32,923 bases of DNA, from positions 1 to 32,923 of the forward strand of contig JAFRPW010000042.1 of assembly GCA_017428945.1 (NCBI GenBank). The letters run 5' to 3'. This DNA comes from Bacteroidales bacterium (GTDB lineage: Bacteria; Bacteroidota; Bacteroidia; Bacteroidales; UBA932). The notes below the pieces were generated by a model. That model worked only from the letters and a program-made list of their open reading frames with translations, searched no databases and was not told the DNA's origin. The position numbers and the translations under genes are program-made. This document shows positions 7,996-15,663 of the stretch, one piece after another (the stretch's first letter is position 1; each line of letters begins with the position of its first letter).

Positions 7996-8759
7996 ACGAC
8001 AAGAAATTCAACAAATGGTTCAGCGCGTTCATCCTTGTGGGGATGACGGTTGTAACGTTTATTGTTACTGCGATCAAACTTTCTGGCGCCGGCAGCGGAG
8101 AGCATTTCTGGCTCATCCTGGCCGCTTTTGGCTCCCTTATGGGAGTCTTGGCAACGGTTTGCTCCGCCAATGGCTGGATAATTACTTTCCTGTTCGGTTT
8201 CCTGGATGTCTCCATCTACGGCATATCCTGCTGGGTGAACTGGCACGACGGCGGCTCCGGGCTGGGAAATGCCCTGTTGCATTTTGTCTATTTTGTACCC
8301 ATGCAGCTTGTGGGGTATATCCAGTGGAAGAGGCGCGGGGCAAAGGCCTCCACCCAGGTGAAGGCACGGAGGCTCTCCCGCGGCATGCGCTGGGCGTGGC
8401 TGGGAATAACTGTGGCGGCTACGGCTGTGCTTTATATTATACTGCTCCGCTTCGACCGCTCCGCCGCCCAGGGCTTCCTTCGCATTGCCGTGCTTCTGGA
8501 CGTGATTCCGCTTGTGTGCAATGTAATCGGACAGCTCCTGATGTCTACGGCGTACATGGAGCAGTGGATATTCTGGATAGCCGTCAATATCTTCTCCATC
8601 TGCCTATGGGTCACTTCCGACAAGTCCTTTGCGCCGGTTTATATAGTGAAATATGTATTCTATCTGATTAACTCCGTCAACGGTCTCAGGATATGGATTA
8701 ATCTGAGCCGGGAAGAGATTCCCACTCAGGCCGGGGATGACAGGTTTTTGGATAATTAA
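7992..8759 (+). CDS. pnuC: PnuC-family vitamin transporter
   Basis: PnuC proteins carry nicotinamide riboside, or related vitamins such as thiamine in some Bacteroidetes homologues, by facilitated diffusion. The 255-residue product has about seven hydrophobic segments and the family's NWHDGGSGLGNALLHFVYFV followed by MQLVGYIQWKR, including the Trp-rich pore region. It overlaps uvrC by 4 bp (ATGA), so the two are translationally coupled, a pairing with no obvious shared pathway. No TPP riboswitch or thiamine gene is nearby, so the substrate cannot be told. It ends 80 bp before acpP. Confidence 0.88.
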   Translation: MNDKKFNKWFSAFILVGMTVVTFIVTAIKLSGAGSGEHFWLILAAFGSLMGVLATVCSANGWIITFLFGFLDVSIYGISCWVNWHDGGSGLGNALLHFVYFVPMQLVGYIQWKRRGAKASTQVKARRLSRGMRWAWLGITVAATAVLYIILLRFDRSAAQGFLRIAVLLDVIPLVCNVIGQLLMSTAYMEQWIFWIAVNIFSICLWVTSDKSFAPVYIVKYVFYLINSVNGLRIWINLSREEIPTQAGDDRFLDN

Positions 8760-8778
8760 TTATTTTTATTTAACTTTG
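8747..8778 (+). promoter_or_regulatory. acpP promoter
   Basis: TTTG (8747-8750), 20 bp, then TAACTTTG (8771-8778): a full match to the Bacteroidetes -33/-7 consensus. The predicted leader before the ATG at 8840 is about 55 nt. The -33 box overlaps the last codons of pnuC. Confidence 0.85.
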
Positions 8779-8839
8779 CGCGTTAATTAGCATGTACGAA
8801 AAGTAGTAAAACGTAATATAAACTTAAAACCTAAAGAGT

Positions 8840-9082
8840 ATGACAAAGGAAGAAATCGTAAAGCAGGTCAAGGATATCATCGTTGACAAGCTTGGCGTCG
8901 AGGAAAGCGCAGTAACTGAGACTGCAAGCTTTACCAATGACCTCGGTGCAGATTCCCTGGACACCGTAGAACTTCTCATGGAATTCGAGCGCGTGTTCGG
9001 TATCAAGATTCCCGATGAGGAAACCTCCGGCATCGCCACCGTTGGTGACGCCATTGCAAAGGTAGCTGAAAAGCTCGCCTAA
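8840..9082 (+). CDS. acpP: Acyl carrier protein
   Basis: Carries growing acyl chains on a 4'-phosphopantetheine arm in fatty acid synthesis. The 80-residue acidic protein has the four-helix pattern and the attachment site [17 protein letters not shown] with Ser at about residue 39. Here acpP stands alone, with its own promoter and terminator, without the usual fabF neighbour. Confidence 0.97.
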   Translation: MTKEEIVKQVKDIIVDKLGVEESAVTETASFTNDLGADSLDTVELLMEFERVFGIKIPDEETSGIATVGDAIAKVAEKLA

Positions 9083-9094
9083 TAACAGTAAAAT

Positions 9095-9129
9095 GTAAAA
9101 GGTTCGGTTTTTTTCACCGAACCTTTTAC
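9095..9129 (+). terminator. acpP terminator hairpin with poly-T loop
   Basis: GTAAAAGGTTCGGT (9095-9108) pairs perfectly over 14 bp with ACCGAACCTTTTAC (9116-9129); the 7-nt loop is TTTTTTC. The T run is in the loop rather than after the stem. Position directly after acpP supports termination. A sequence-related hairpin follows at 9157. Confidence 0.75.
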
Positions 9130-9156
9130 GTTAATATGCATTACAGCTAATATAGT

Positions 9157-9191
9157 GTGAATGGTTCGGCCCAAAAAACCGAACCATTCAC
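9157..9191 (-). terminator. DUF4270 gene terminator hairpin, related to the acpP one
   Basis: GTGAATGGTTCGG (9157-9169) pairs perfectly with CCGAACCATTCAC (9179-9191), loop CCCAAAAAA. Read on the minus strand it directly follows the stop of the DUF4270 gene (9194) and shows GGTTCGGTTTTTT...CCGAACC, the same core as the acpP hairpin on the plus strand. The two form a convergent pair. Confidence 0.7.
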
Positions 9192-9193
9192 AT

Positions 9194-10870
9194 TTATTTC
9201 TTGGATACCGCGAATGTGATGCGGAACATAGGCTTTCTGCCTGCGGCTTCCGGGCCGCTGAGGATGGCACGGTAATAGCGGTCCTTGTCCAGTTCCGTAT
9301 TGGTTGTGTACTTGGTCTGGTTTGCTGCGGCAAGCTGCTGGGCCAGCATGGCATACGTGTAGTAGTTGCTGTAGCCGCCATAACCTCCGTAGCCCCCGTA
9401 ACCGCCATATCCGTAGCCGCCATAACCACCGTACCCGCCGCCGTATAGACTGTTATAGAACATGGCGTACGTGAGCTGCTGCAGGTACTGGTTCTGGGTG
9501 TTGTCCGTGGCCTGGGCAACCTGCTCCGTGAAGATGGTGAGGAGCCATATGTCCGCGTCCGTTGCGGAGTCAAGGTCTGTCCTCTTGAGTATTTCCTGGA
9601 CGTGGTAGCTGATGTCCGGGCAGTAGACCAGGTTGGAGCGGTCTATGTCTCCCTGGTTCTCCGTTGATACGGATGCATCCGTAAGGCCGGCAAACTGAAT
9701 GGATTCCTTGCCGCCGTCACCTGTGACCGTGTGACGGATGGTGGGGCTCAGGATGGAAGGGAAGTACTTCATGTCCAGGTAGTTGGCGGGCATTTCAAAG
9801 GGGAGGACAATGGTTGCCTTGGTAACTATTGCATCGCTTATGCTGCCGCCTTTTGCCTCTATGGCCGCTTTTGCATGGCTGTAAAGTTCTTTTGCGGAAA
9901 TTACCGGCTTTACGCCGCTTCCGCCCTCAACCAGGAGCTGTGCGCCCGCTGCGCCTTCAGGATAGGTGTGGGTGGTGCGGTTGAATGCAAACTGGTAGAA
10001 GCGGGATCCGTTGTCTATGGATGTGTCCTCGTCCAGGAAGCTCATTTCTCCGGGGACAAAGACTACCGTCAGGGTGGTGTCCTTTCCGGCGACCTCGTCG
10101 TTGGTGTAACTGAGGACGGCCAGGTTGTTGTTGACGTAGAGCTGGCCGTCGGACACGCCCAGGCACGAGAGTTCGAACAGGTTGATGCGTCCGCCGTTGC
10201 CGGAGGGCTCGTCCGTCCTGAGGTGGATGCCGGGGAGCTTGGCCGTGTATTCCTTGTAGCGGGCGGCCTTGGCGTCATCGTCCCACTCCCTGTTGATTAT
10301 TACGCCGTCCGGGGCGAGAGCCTTTATTCCGTCAAGATACTTCTGGGCGAAGGCCTTGGTGAAGGAGAAACGGAGCGGGCCGCTGCCGTTGTAAACGGGT
10401 ATGCCGTCGGTGATGAGATCTTCCGAATGGGTTATGACCGTGTTGGAGGCCGACTTTTCCGGATCCAGCGCTGCGGTGAGTTCAGTTACGTAAATATTCT
10501 GAAGTATGCGGGCCTGCGAGTCATCGGCACAGGAGATGCTGTCGGAGGCAAAGTAGATGTTGAGGCTTTTTGCCTTGGGATTGGTTCCGAGGTCCAGGGT
10601 GTCCAGCACGGGGACCAGGGTGAGCGCGCTTTCGCGGGTGGAGAGGCCGAAGACATCGTCCCTGACCGCGCCTATGACAATGCGGGAGGAGGAGTAGCCG
10701 GAGAGGTCCGTGGGCCTCTTCATCATTATATCGGTTAGCGGGAACTCTTCCGTATATGTGTCATAAAGGAGGCCTTTGTCCACAAGGCCGCTTCCAAGAC
10801 TGTTGTCCACTTTTATGCATGCGGAGGCGGCAATGGCTGCGGCAGCGCACGCGAGGGTGAGTTTTCTCAT
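9194..10870 (-). CDS. DUF4270 lipoprotein with a Gly-Tyr repeat insert
   Basis: Bacteroidetes-specific secreted protein of unknown function, usually found beside the short GT5-like protein, as here. The N-terminus is a lipoprotein signal (MRKLTLACAAAAIAASAC, Cys at 18). The middle has the family's features: loss of a shared DSISCADDSQARI-like region near 110-122, and repeated beta-strand segments naming columns such as TLVPVLDTLDLGTNP. Near residues 474-502 sits a low-complexity run of GGY/GYG units (9370-9450) before the last 55 residues. The start ATG overlaps the stop of the upstream gene (ATGA), so the two are translationally coupled. Calling it DUF4270 rests on size, lipoprotein signal and this conserved pairing. 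Confidence 0.8.
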   Translation of the reverse strand: MRKLTLACAAAAIAASACIKVDNSLGSGLVDKGLLYDTYTEEFPLTDIMMKRPTDLSGYSSSRIVIGAVRDDVFGLSTRESALTLVPVLDTLDLGTNPKAKSLNIYFASDSISCADDSQARILQNIYVTELTAALDPEKSASNTVITHSEDLITDGIPVYNGSGPLRFSFTKAFAQKYLDGIKALAPDGVIINREWDDDAKAARYKEYTAKLPGIHLRTDEPSGNGGRINLFELSCLGVSDGQLYVNNNLAVLSYTNDEVAGKDTTLTVVFVPGEMSFLDEDTSIDNGSRFYQFAFNRTTHTYPEGAAGAQLLVEGGSGVKPVISAKELYSHAKAAIEAKGGSISDAIVTKATIVLPFEMPANYLDMKYFPSILSPTIRHTVTGDGGKESIQFAGLTDASVSTENQGDIDRSNLVYCPDISYHVQEILKRTDLDSATDADIWLLTIFTEQVAQATDNTQNQYLQQLTYAMFYNSLYGGGYGGYGGYGYGGYGGYGGYGGYSNYYTYAMLAQQLAAANQTKYTTNTELDKDRYYRAILSGPEAAGRKPMFRITFAVSKK

Positions 10871-11703
10871 TTCAGAATCTGATCGTAAAAAGCGTTGTAG
10901 CTGTCCATGTAGCTGCCGTCAGCAATGGCGGCGGGGTCATAGTCCAGCATGGGCACTCCCAGGCCCTTGCACCAGGCGGTGATCTCCGGCGAAATGCCGC
11001 CACTGCCCAGGATTATGCCGTCAGAGTACTGTGCGGCTATTTTTGCAAGGAACGTGCCGTTTGTGCTCTCTCCTTCCGGAAGATCCCGGCTTTTGATGCC
11101 TCCGTAGAGGATGGTGTCCCTGAATCCGGGGGCAAGGTCTTCAGAGGGGATGTCGTCAAACAGGGAGAGGACTACTTTGGAGCCGGCGAAGATGGGGTCG
11201 TCCTTGTACGCTTTTTTGAGGTAGAGGGGGAGGACCGATGTAATCCAGCCGGAGCAGTGAATCACGTCCGGGGCCCAGCGGAGCTTCTTCACTGTCTCCA
11301 GGACGCCGCGGGCGAAGAAGATAGCCCTTTCACCGTTGTCTGCGAAGAAGGTGCCATCGTCATCGCGGTAGATCTGTTTGCGGCGGAAATAGTCCTCGTT
11401 ATCTATGAAATATACCTGTATTCGGGCCGATGAAATGGACGCGACCTTGATTACGAGGGGACGGTCCACGTCCGAAATGATGATGTTCATTCCGGAGAGG
11501 CGGATGACCTCGTGGAGCTGGTTCTTCCTTTCGTTGATGCAGCCGTAGCGGGGCATGAAGGCACGGATTTCCCGTTTGCGCTCCTGTATGCCCTGCGGGA
11601 GCTGGCGGCAGATGGTGGCGATGTCCGTATCAGGGAGATAGGGGGACATTTCCGAGTTGACGAAAAGAATCTTCTTTGCCGAATCTTCCATTGTTAAAAT
11701 CAT
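10867..11703 (-). CDS. Short GT5-like (glycogen synthase N-domain) protein, probably not catalytic
   Basis: Resembles only the N-terminal Rossmann domain of GT5 glycogen/starch synthases: KKILFVNSEMSPYLPD at the start and a WAPDVIHCSGWITSVLPLYL segment equivalent to the DxxHxHDW region. At 278 residues it is little more than half of a real synthase and lacks the C-terminal GT-B half. The ADP-glucose-binding KxGGL motif expected after the first strand is replaced by YLPDTDIATICRQLP. Such short proteins beside DUF4270 genes are common in Bacteroidales and are usually annotated 'glycogen synthase', which is probably wrong in function. An alternative start is the Met at 11691 (MEDSAKK), which looks more like the conserved beginning. 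A minus-strand TAAATTTG box (11719 to 11712) lies just upstream. Confidence 0.8.
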   Translation of the reverse strand: MILTMEDSAKKILFVNSEMSPYLPDTDIATICRQLPQGIQERKREIRAFMPRYGCINERKNQLHEVIRLSGMNIIISDVDRPLVIKVASISSARIQVYFIDNEDYFRRKQIYRDDDGTFFADNGERAIFFARGVLETVKKLRWAPDVIHCSGWITSVLPLYLKKAYKDDPIFAGSKVVLSLFDDIPSEDLAPGFRDTILYGGIKSRDLPEGESTNGTFLAKIAAQYSDGIILGSGGISPEITAWCKGLGVPMLDYDPAAIADGSYMDSYNAFYDQILK

Positions 11704-11711
11704 TTAGCTTA

Positions 11712-11719
11712 CAAATTTA
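11712..11719 (-). promoter_or_regulatory. -7 box for the GT5-like / DUF4270 operon
   Basis: TAAATTTG on the minus strand (11719 to 11712) matches TAnnTTTG, 8 bp before the ATG at 11703 or 20 bp before that at 11691. No clear -33 box. It is arranged back to back with the ftsX promoter. Confidence 0.5.
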
Positions 11720-11728
11720 CGAATTTTT

Positions 11729-11759
11729 TTTGACTATTCCGCCCATTTCAGTAACTTTG
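11729..11759 (+). promoter_or_regulatory. ftsX operon promoter
   Basis: TTTG (11729-11732), 19 bp, TAACTTTG (11752-11759): a full consensus match, with the ATG of ftsX 19 bp further on. It should drive the run ftsX, DUF3098, uppP, LpxH-like, DUF4294, whose genes all touch or overlap. Confidence 0.85.
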
Positions 11760-11778
11760 GGCCGAAATTAGGTGTGTT

Positions 11779-12660
11779 ATGCCCTCGGTAAACAGTTCTG
11801 TAACAAAACGCCGTCTGGCAAGTTCCTGGATATCTACGGTGATAAGCCTGTCGCTGGTTCTCCTCCTGGTGGGAATCGGTTCCATGCTGCTGGTCAACGC
11901 CCGGGCGGTGAGCGATTACTTCAAGGAGAACCTTCAGGTGGAGGTTCTCATGAAGGACTATGTGGACGAGGAAGAGGCATCGGCCTATGAAAAAGGGCTT
12001 CTGGCCATTCCCGGAGTCCGCGCCACGCGCCTTGTGTCCAGGGACGAGGGCATGGAGGAGATGTCCCAGATGCTGGGCCGGGACTTTCTGGACGTGTTTG
12101 AGGCCGCTCCCGTGCCGGTTTCCGTAGAGGTGAGCCTGGAAGCGGCGTATGTATCGGCAGACAGCCTGGCGGTAATACAGGAATTACTGGCCGATTCCCC
12201 GCTGGTGGACGAGGTGGTCTACCAGACATCCCTTGTGGAGGCGCTGAACCAGAACCTGGGAAAGATTACCCTGGGGCTGGCCGTGATGGTTGCCGTGCTG
12301 CTTTTCATTTCCTTCGTCCTCATGGCAAATACCGTCCGGCTGGACCTTTTCTCCCGCCGCTTCTCCATACACACCATGCAGCTTGTGGGAGCGACGCGCC
12401 GGTTCATCAGGGCGCCTTTCGTGGGAAGGGCTGCGCTGCAGGGTCTGTTTGCGGCGCTCATAGCCATCCTGCTTCTGCTGGGAGGCCTGTTCTTCCTGAA
12501 GGGAGAGTTCTCGCAGCTGTTCTCCATCTTCACGCTGGAGTCCCTGCTGGAGGTTATGGGGATAATGCTGGTTTCCGGCGTATTTATCTGCTGTGTAAGT
12601 ACTTACTTTATGGTTAACCGCCTTGTGGGGTATAATCGTGACCTTATATATTCATATTGA
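11779..12660 (+). CDS. ftsX: Cell division protein FtsX
   Basis: Membrane subunit of the FtsEX ABC-type complex, which controls peptidoglycan hydrolases at the septum. The 293-residue protein has a cytoplasmic N-terminus, a first membrane helix (about residues 17-38), an extracytoplasmic domain of about 120 residues, and three further helices at the C-terminus with the FtsX/MacB-like sequence MQLVGATRRFIRAPF (about 203-217). ftsE is not adjacent, as is usual in Bacteroidetes. Its stop codon shares one base with the start of the next gene. Confidence 0.93.
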   Translation: MPSVNSSVTKRRLASSWISTVISLSLVLLLVGIGSMLLVNARAVSDYFKENLQVEVLMKDYVDEEEASAYEKGLLAIPGVRATRLVSRDEGMEEMSQMLGRDFLDVFEAAPVPVSVEVSLEAAYVSADSLAVIQELLADSPLVDEVVYQTSLVEALNQNLGKITLGLAVMVAVLLFISFVLMANTVRLDLFSRRFSIHTMQLVGATRRFIRAPFVGRAALQGLFAALIAILLLLGGLFFLKGEFSQLFSIFTLESLLEVMGIMLVSGVFICCVSTYFMVNRLVGYNRDLIYSY

Positions 12661-12905
12661 TGGCAAAGAATTCAGACAAGATGGCCCTGTCGGCCAAAAG
12701 TATAAAGCTGATGCTGGCCGGCCTGCTTGTAATGGCGGCCGGATTCCTGCTCCTGAGCGGAGGCGGATCGGACGACCCCAACGTGTTCAACTATGCGATG
12801 TTCGATGCAAGGCGCCTGGTTGCGGCTCCAATAGTGATAATTGCCGGAATCGTGGTGGAGGTGATAGCCATCATGGGCAGGTTCAAGGATAAGGAGGAGG
12901 AATAG
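12660..12905 (+). CDS. DUF3098 small membrane protein
   Basis: Bacteroidetes-specific two-helix membrane protein of unknown function found between ftsX and uppP in many genomes of the group. The 81-residue product has helices at about 14-33 and 55-73 and a charged tail ending KDKEEE. The ATG at 12660 overlaps the ftsX stop (TGATG). Its last codons (AAGGAGGAGG, 12892-12901) form a strong ribosome-binding site for uppP. Confidence 0.85.
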   Translation: MAKNSDKMALSAKSIKLMLAGLLVMAAGFLLLSGGGSDDPNVFNYAMFDARRLVAAPIVIIAGIVVEVIAIMGRFKDKEEE

Positions 12906-12908
12906 GCT

Positions 12909-13730
12909 ATGGAATGGTGGCAGGCTTTTATCCTTGGCATAGTCCAGGGTCTCACGGAATTTCTCCCGGTGTCTTCTTCCGGGCACCTTATGATATTCAA
13001 GGAGCTTGTCGGCGCAGACGCGGAAGGCTTCCTTGACTTTACCGTAACCGTTCACTTTGCAACGGTACTGGCAACGCTGGTTGTGTTCTGGAACGCCATC
13101 TGGAAACTTCTGAAGGGCTTTTTCAAGTTCAAGTACAACGACGAGACGGATTATATCTGCAAGATCCTGGTCTCCTGTATTCCAGTGGCTCTTGTGGGCT
13201 TCCTGTTCAAGGATTTCGTGGACGGGCTGTTCGGGGAGTCGCTGTCGCTTGTTGCTAATGGGCTTATTATAACTGCAAGCCTTCTTTTAATCTCGGACAA
13301 TATAGGGAAGAGGATTAAACTTGTTTATTCTGAAAAGAAGTACCGCAACGGCATATCATACTGGCAGGCGTTTGTAGTGGGTATTGCACAGGCTTTCGCG
13401 GTGTGCCCGGGCATCTCCCGCAGCGGAAGCACCATCGCCACCGGTCTCATTTCAGGTGTAGAGCGCGGCGCCATGGCGCAGTTCTCCTTCCTGATGGTCC
13501 TTATTCCAATAATTGGGGAGCAGGGTCTGGACCTTTTGAAGATGGTCACCGGGGCAGAGGCATTTGGTGCCGGGGTTGGCCCCCTGGCCCTTGTGCTTGG
13601 CTTTGTGGCGGCTTTCCTTAGCGGTCTTTTCGCCTGCAAGGTGATGATTGCCATCGTCCGTAAGGCCAAGCTCACATGGTTTGCACTTTACTGTCTGCTG
13701 GTGGCAATAGCGCTGTTTATATTTGCGTGA
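12909..13730 (+). CDS. uppP: Undecaprenyl-diphosphate phosphatase (UppP/BacA)
   Basis: Integral membrane enzyme that recycles undecaprenyl pyrophosphate to the monophosphate carrier for cell-wall synthesis. The 273-residue protein shows both family signatures: GLTEFLPVSSSGHL (residues about 15-28) and PGISRSGSTIATGL (about 166-179). Eight or so membrane segments are visible. It lies 3 bp after the DUF3098 gene, and its stop overlaps the GTG start of the phosphatase gene downstream. Confidence 0.96.
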   Translation: MEWWQAFILGIVQGLTEFLPVSSSGHLMIFKELVGADAEGFLDFTVTVHFATVLATLVVFWNAIWKLLKGFFKFKYNDETDYICKILVSCIPVALVGFLFKDFVDGLFGESLSLVANGLIITASLLLISDNIGKRIKLVYSEKKYRNGISYWQAFVVGIAQAFAVCPGISRSGSTIATGLISGVERGAMAQFSFLMVLIPIIGEQGLDLLKMVTGAEAFGAGVGPLALVLGFVAAFLSGLFACKVMIAIVRKAKLTWFALYCLLVAIALFIFA

Positions 13731-14464
13731 GTAGGCACCTGACATACTTCGTTTCCGACGTCCATCTGGGTCTCCGGGTGCAGGATCCCGCACGCCGGGA
13801 AGCCCGATTTGTGGAGTTTCTGAAAGGCATTCCAGCCGCAGAGACGGAAGCCCTGTATCTCCTTGGCGATATCTGGGATTTCTGGTATGAGTACAAGGAC
13901 GTGGTTCCCAAGGGTTACGTGCGCGTTTTCGCAGCACTTCTGGAACTCATGGACGCCGGCGTCAAGGTTTACTTCTTCCCTGGCAACCACGACATCTGGG
14001 CCTACAGCTATTTCCGTGAACTTGGAATGACCGTTCTGGAACAGCCGTATGTTACCGTTATCGGCGGCAGGCGCTTCTGCCTTGGCCACGGAGACGGCCT
14101 TGGGCCCGGAGATTACGGCTACAAGCTCATGAAATGGGCTTTCCACAACCGTTTTCTGCAGAGGTGTTTTTCCGCTCTTCACCCGCGCATTGCGTTTTCC
14201 CTTGGCAATGGCTGGAGCCGTAAGTCCCGCCTTGCCAAGAACGTAAGCTATTTCTTCCGCGGCAAGGACGAGCCCCTGTACAAGTGGTGCGCAAAATTCA
14301 AGGGCGGGGCCGATTTCTTTATCTTCGGCCACTACCATGCCCGCGTGGACATGCCCGTAGAGCCCTCCGGACGCCTGCTTGTGATGGAAGACTGGATTAC
14401 CAGCCCCAACTGGCTGGTGTATGACGCTCTGGCAAACTCTTTGCAGGTAGAACCGTCGAAATGA
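13727..14464 (+). CDS. LpxH-like UDP-2,3-diacylglucosamine diphosphatase
   Basis: Calcineurin-like metallophosphoesterase, by family the step making lipid X in lipid A synthesis. All metal-binding motifs are present: SDVHLG at the start, GDIWDFW, GNHDIW, GHGDG and GHYHAR. A GTG at 13727, overlapping the uppP stop (GTGA), is the likely start, giving 245 residues beginning VSRHLTYFVSDVHLG. A start at 13676 would run 55 bp into uppP and adds residues with no family match. Assignment to the LpxH role, not another phosphoesterase, rests on the pattern and the envelope-gene context. Confidence 0.85.
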   Translation: MSRHLTYFVSDVHLGLRVQDPARREARFVEFLKGIPAAETEALYLLGDIWDFWYEYKDVVPKGYVRVFAALLELMDAGVKVYFFPGNHDIWAYSYFRELGMTVLEQPYVTVIGGRRFCLGHGDGLGPGDYGYKLMKWAFHNRFLQRCFSALHPRIAFSLGNGWSRKSRLAKNVSYFFRGKDEPLYKWCAKFKGGADFFIFGHYHARVDMPVEPSGRLLVMEDWITSPNWLVYDALANSLQVEPSK

Positions 14465-15207
14465 CAAGACAGAGTCTTAATATCCTGCTGTTGACGCTGC
14501 TTATGATTTGTGCTCCCGTAGATGCGGGTGCGCAGGGGCACGTGCGCAAAGCCATGGAAAGGGCACGCGAGAAAGAGCAGATGATGGCGGCAAAGAAAGC
14601 CGCCCAGGAGAATGTTCCCCAGGGCGAGTGGCTCCGGATGAAGGTGGAAAACGGGGATACCATGTACTTTGACAAGATTCCGCCCGTGTGGATATTCGGC
14701 CGGGGCTCCCGCAGCAGCGAGAAGGAGTGGAGAAAGTACTACAAACTGGTCTACCGCTTTGCCAGGGTGTATCCGTATGCAGAGGCATCAGGAGGCCTCC
14801 GTCACATCGTAGACAGCACAATTGCGGCAAACAACTACAACAGGTTCCAAAGGGAGCAATATATAAACAAGGTGCAGAAAGACCTGTTCAAGGACTTCGA
14901 GGGCGCCCTCCGCCACATGACCATCACCCAGGGAGCCCTTCTCCTCAAACTCATAGACCGTGAAACCGGCATGCCGCCGTATGCGGTGATCAAAGAGTAC
15001 AAAAGCGGCGCAGCAGCCGGCTTCTGGCAGGCTGTGGCAAAACTATTTGAGAACGACCTCAAAAGCGAATACGATCCGGAAGGAGAAGACCGCGATATAG
15101 AAGAACTGGTCCAAATCTGGAAGGCCGGGGCCTTCAAGAATCTCTACTGGTCCGTCTTCTGGGAAGACCCTCCGGAGATAGAGGTCCCGGAAAAATACTT
15201 CAGATAA
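14461..15207 (+). CDS. DUF4294 secreted protein
   Basis: Bacteroidetes-specific protein of unknown function. The N-terminus is a signal peptide (residues 1-24, about SLNILLLTLLMICAPVDAGA). The mature part is helical and basic, with the family's conserved YKLVYRFARVYPYA (residues about 91-104) and QGALLLKLIDRETG (about 157-170) followed by AFWQ/WFWQ-like AGFWQAVAKLF. The start overlaps the stop of the LpxH-like gene (ATGA). It is the last gene of the ftsX operon, with a hairpin 4 bp after its stop. Confidence 0.83.
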   Translation: MTRQSLNILLLTLLMICAPVDAGAQGHVRKAMERAREKEQMMAAKKAAQENVPQGEWLRMKVENGDTMYFDKIPPVWIFGRGSRSSEKEWRKYYKLVYRFARVYPYAEASGGLRHIVDSTIAANNYNRFQREQYINKVQKDLFKDFEGALRHMTITQGALLLKLIDRETGMPPYAVIKEYKSGAAAGFWQAVAKLFENDLKSEYDPEGEDRDIEELVQIWKAGAFKNLYWSVFWEDPPEIEVPEKYFR

Positions 15208-15210
15208 AAC

Positions 15211-15245
15211 CAAAGCCGGTCCCGAAGAAAACGGGGCCGGCTTTG
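15211..15245 (+). terminator. Hairpin terminator after the DUF4294 gene
   Basis: CAAAGCCGGTCCC (15211-15223) pairs with GGGGCCGGCTTTG (15233-15245) over 13 bp with one G-U pair. There is no long T run after it, so it may act by another mode or only protect the 3' end. Confidence 0.65.
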
Positions 15246-15265
15246 CTGAATAATCGTATCAATAC

Positions 15266-15490
15266 TTATTGTTCCTGATGGACCAGAACAACCTTGGTTA
15301 TGGTGACCAACATGCCAAGCATACTCATTTCGTTGGCATAGCCGTTAACGGCCAGTACATCATCGTAGGAAAGCCTGTATGTGACCGAACCGCTGCCGTA
15401 AACATATACATCTGTGGCCCCGTCATTCCGGTATGTCTTATGCTTTGCACTGCAAGTTGCAGAACCGGATGTGGTTACAGACGATAATTT
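15266..15490 (-). pseudogene. Minus-strand gene fragment, C-terminal piece
   Basis: An open frame of 74 codons between an upstream stop (15491-15493) and TAA (15266-15268) has no plausible start codon near its beginning. Its sequence (for example YRNDGATDVYVYGSGSVTYR, LSYDDVLAVNGYANE, then LGMLVTITKVVLVHQEQ) reads like a real beta-rich protein, not a chance frame. It abuts the AraC fragment on the other strand. I do not recognise the family. It is probably the tail of a gene cut by a rearrangement. Confidence 0.5.
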
Positions 15491-15653
15491 TCATCCGTTT
15501 GCCGATGTCTACCTCTTCCACACGGAAGACCCGGAAATGGTCCGCGCGGACGTGGCTGAAGCCTCCGGCTTCGCCTCCCGCACCGCCTTCCTCCGCACCT
15601 TCAAGGCCCAGACCGGCCTCACTCCCACGGAGTGGAAGGCGCAGATATTATAA
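15487..15653 (+). pseudogene. AraC-family regulator remnant (last HTH only)
   Basis: The peptide DVAEASGFASRTAFLRTFKA followed by QTGLTPTEWKAQIL is the second helix-turn-helix of an AraC/XylS DNA-binding domain, ending at TAA (15651-15653). The first HTH and the ligand domain are missing, and the upstream in-frame sequence belongs to the antisense fragment. About 50 residues remain of a protein usually near 290. A decayed or truncated gene. Confidence 0.7.
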
Positions 15654-15663
15654 TAATAAGGTA

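Noticed and set aside
9370-9450. CRISPR-like or satellite repeat
   Set aside because: The repeat is in frame, encodes Gly-Tyr units of a long gene, and has no spacer structure.
9731-10738. 335-codon plus-strand open frame
   Set aside because: Antisense to the DUF4270 lipoprotein gene, which has a signal peptide, coupling and partner gene in its favour.
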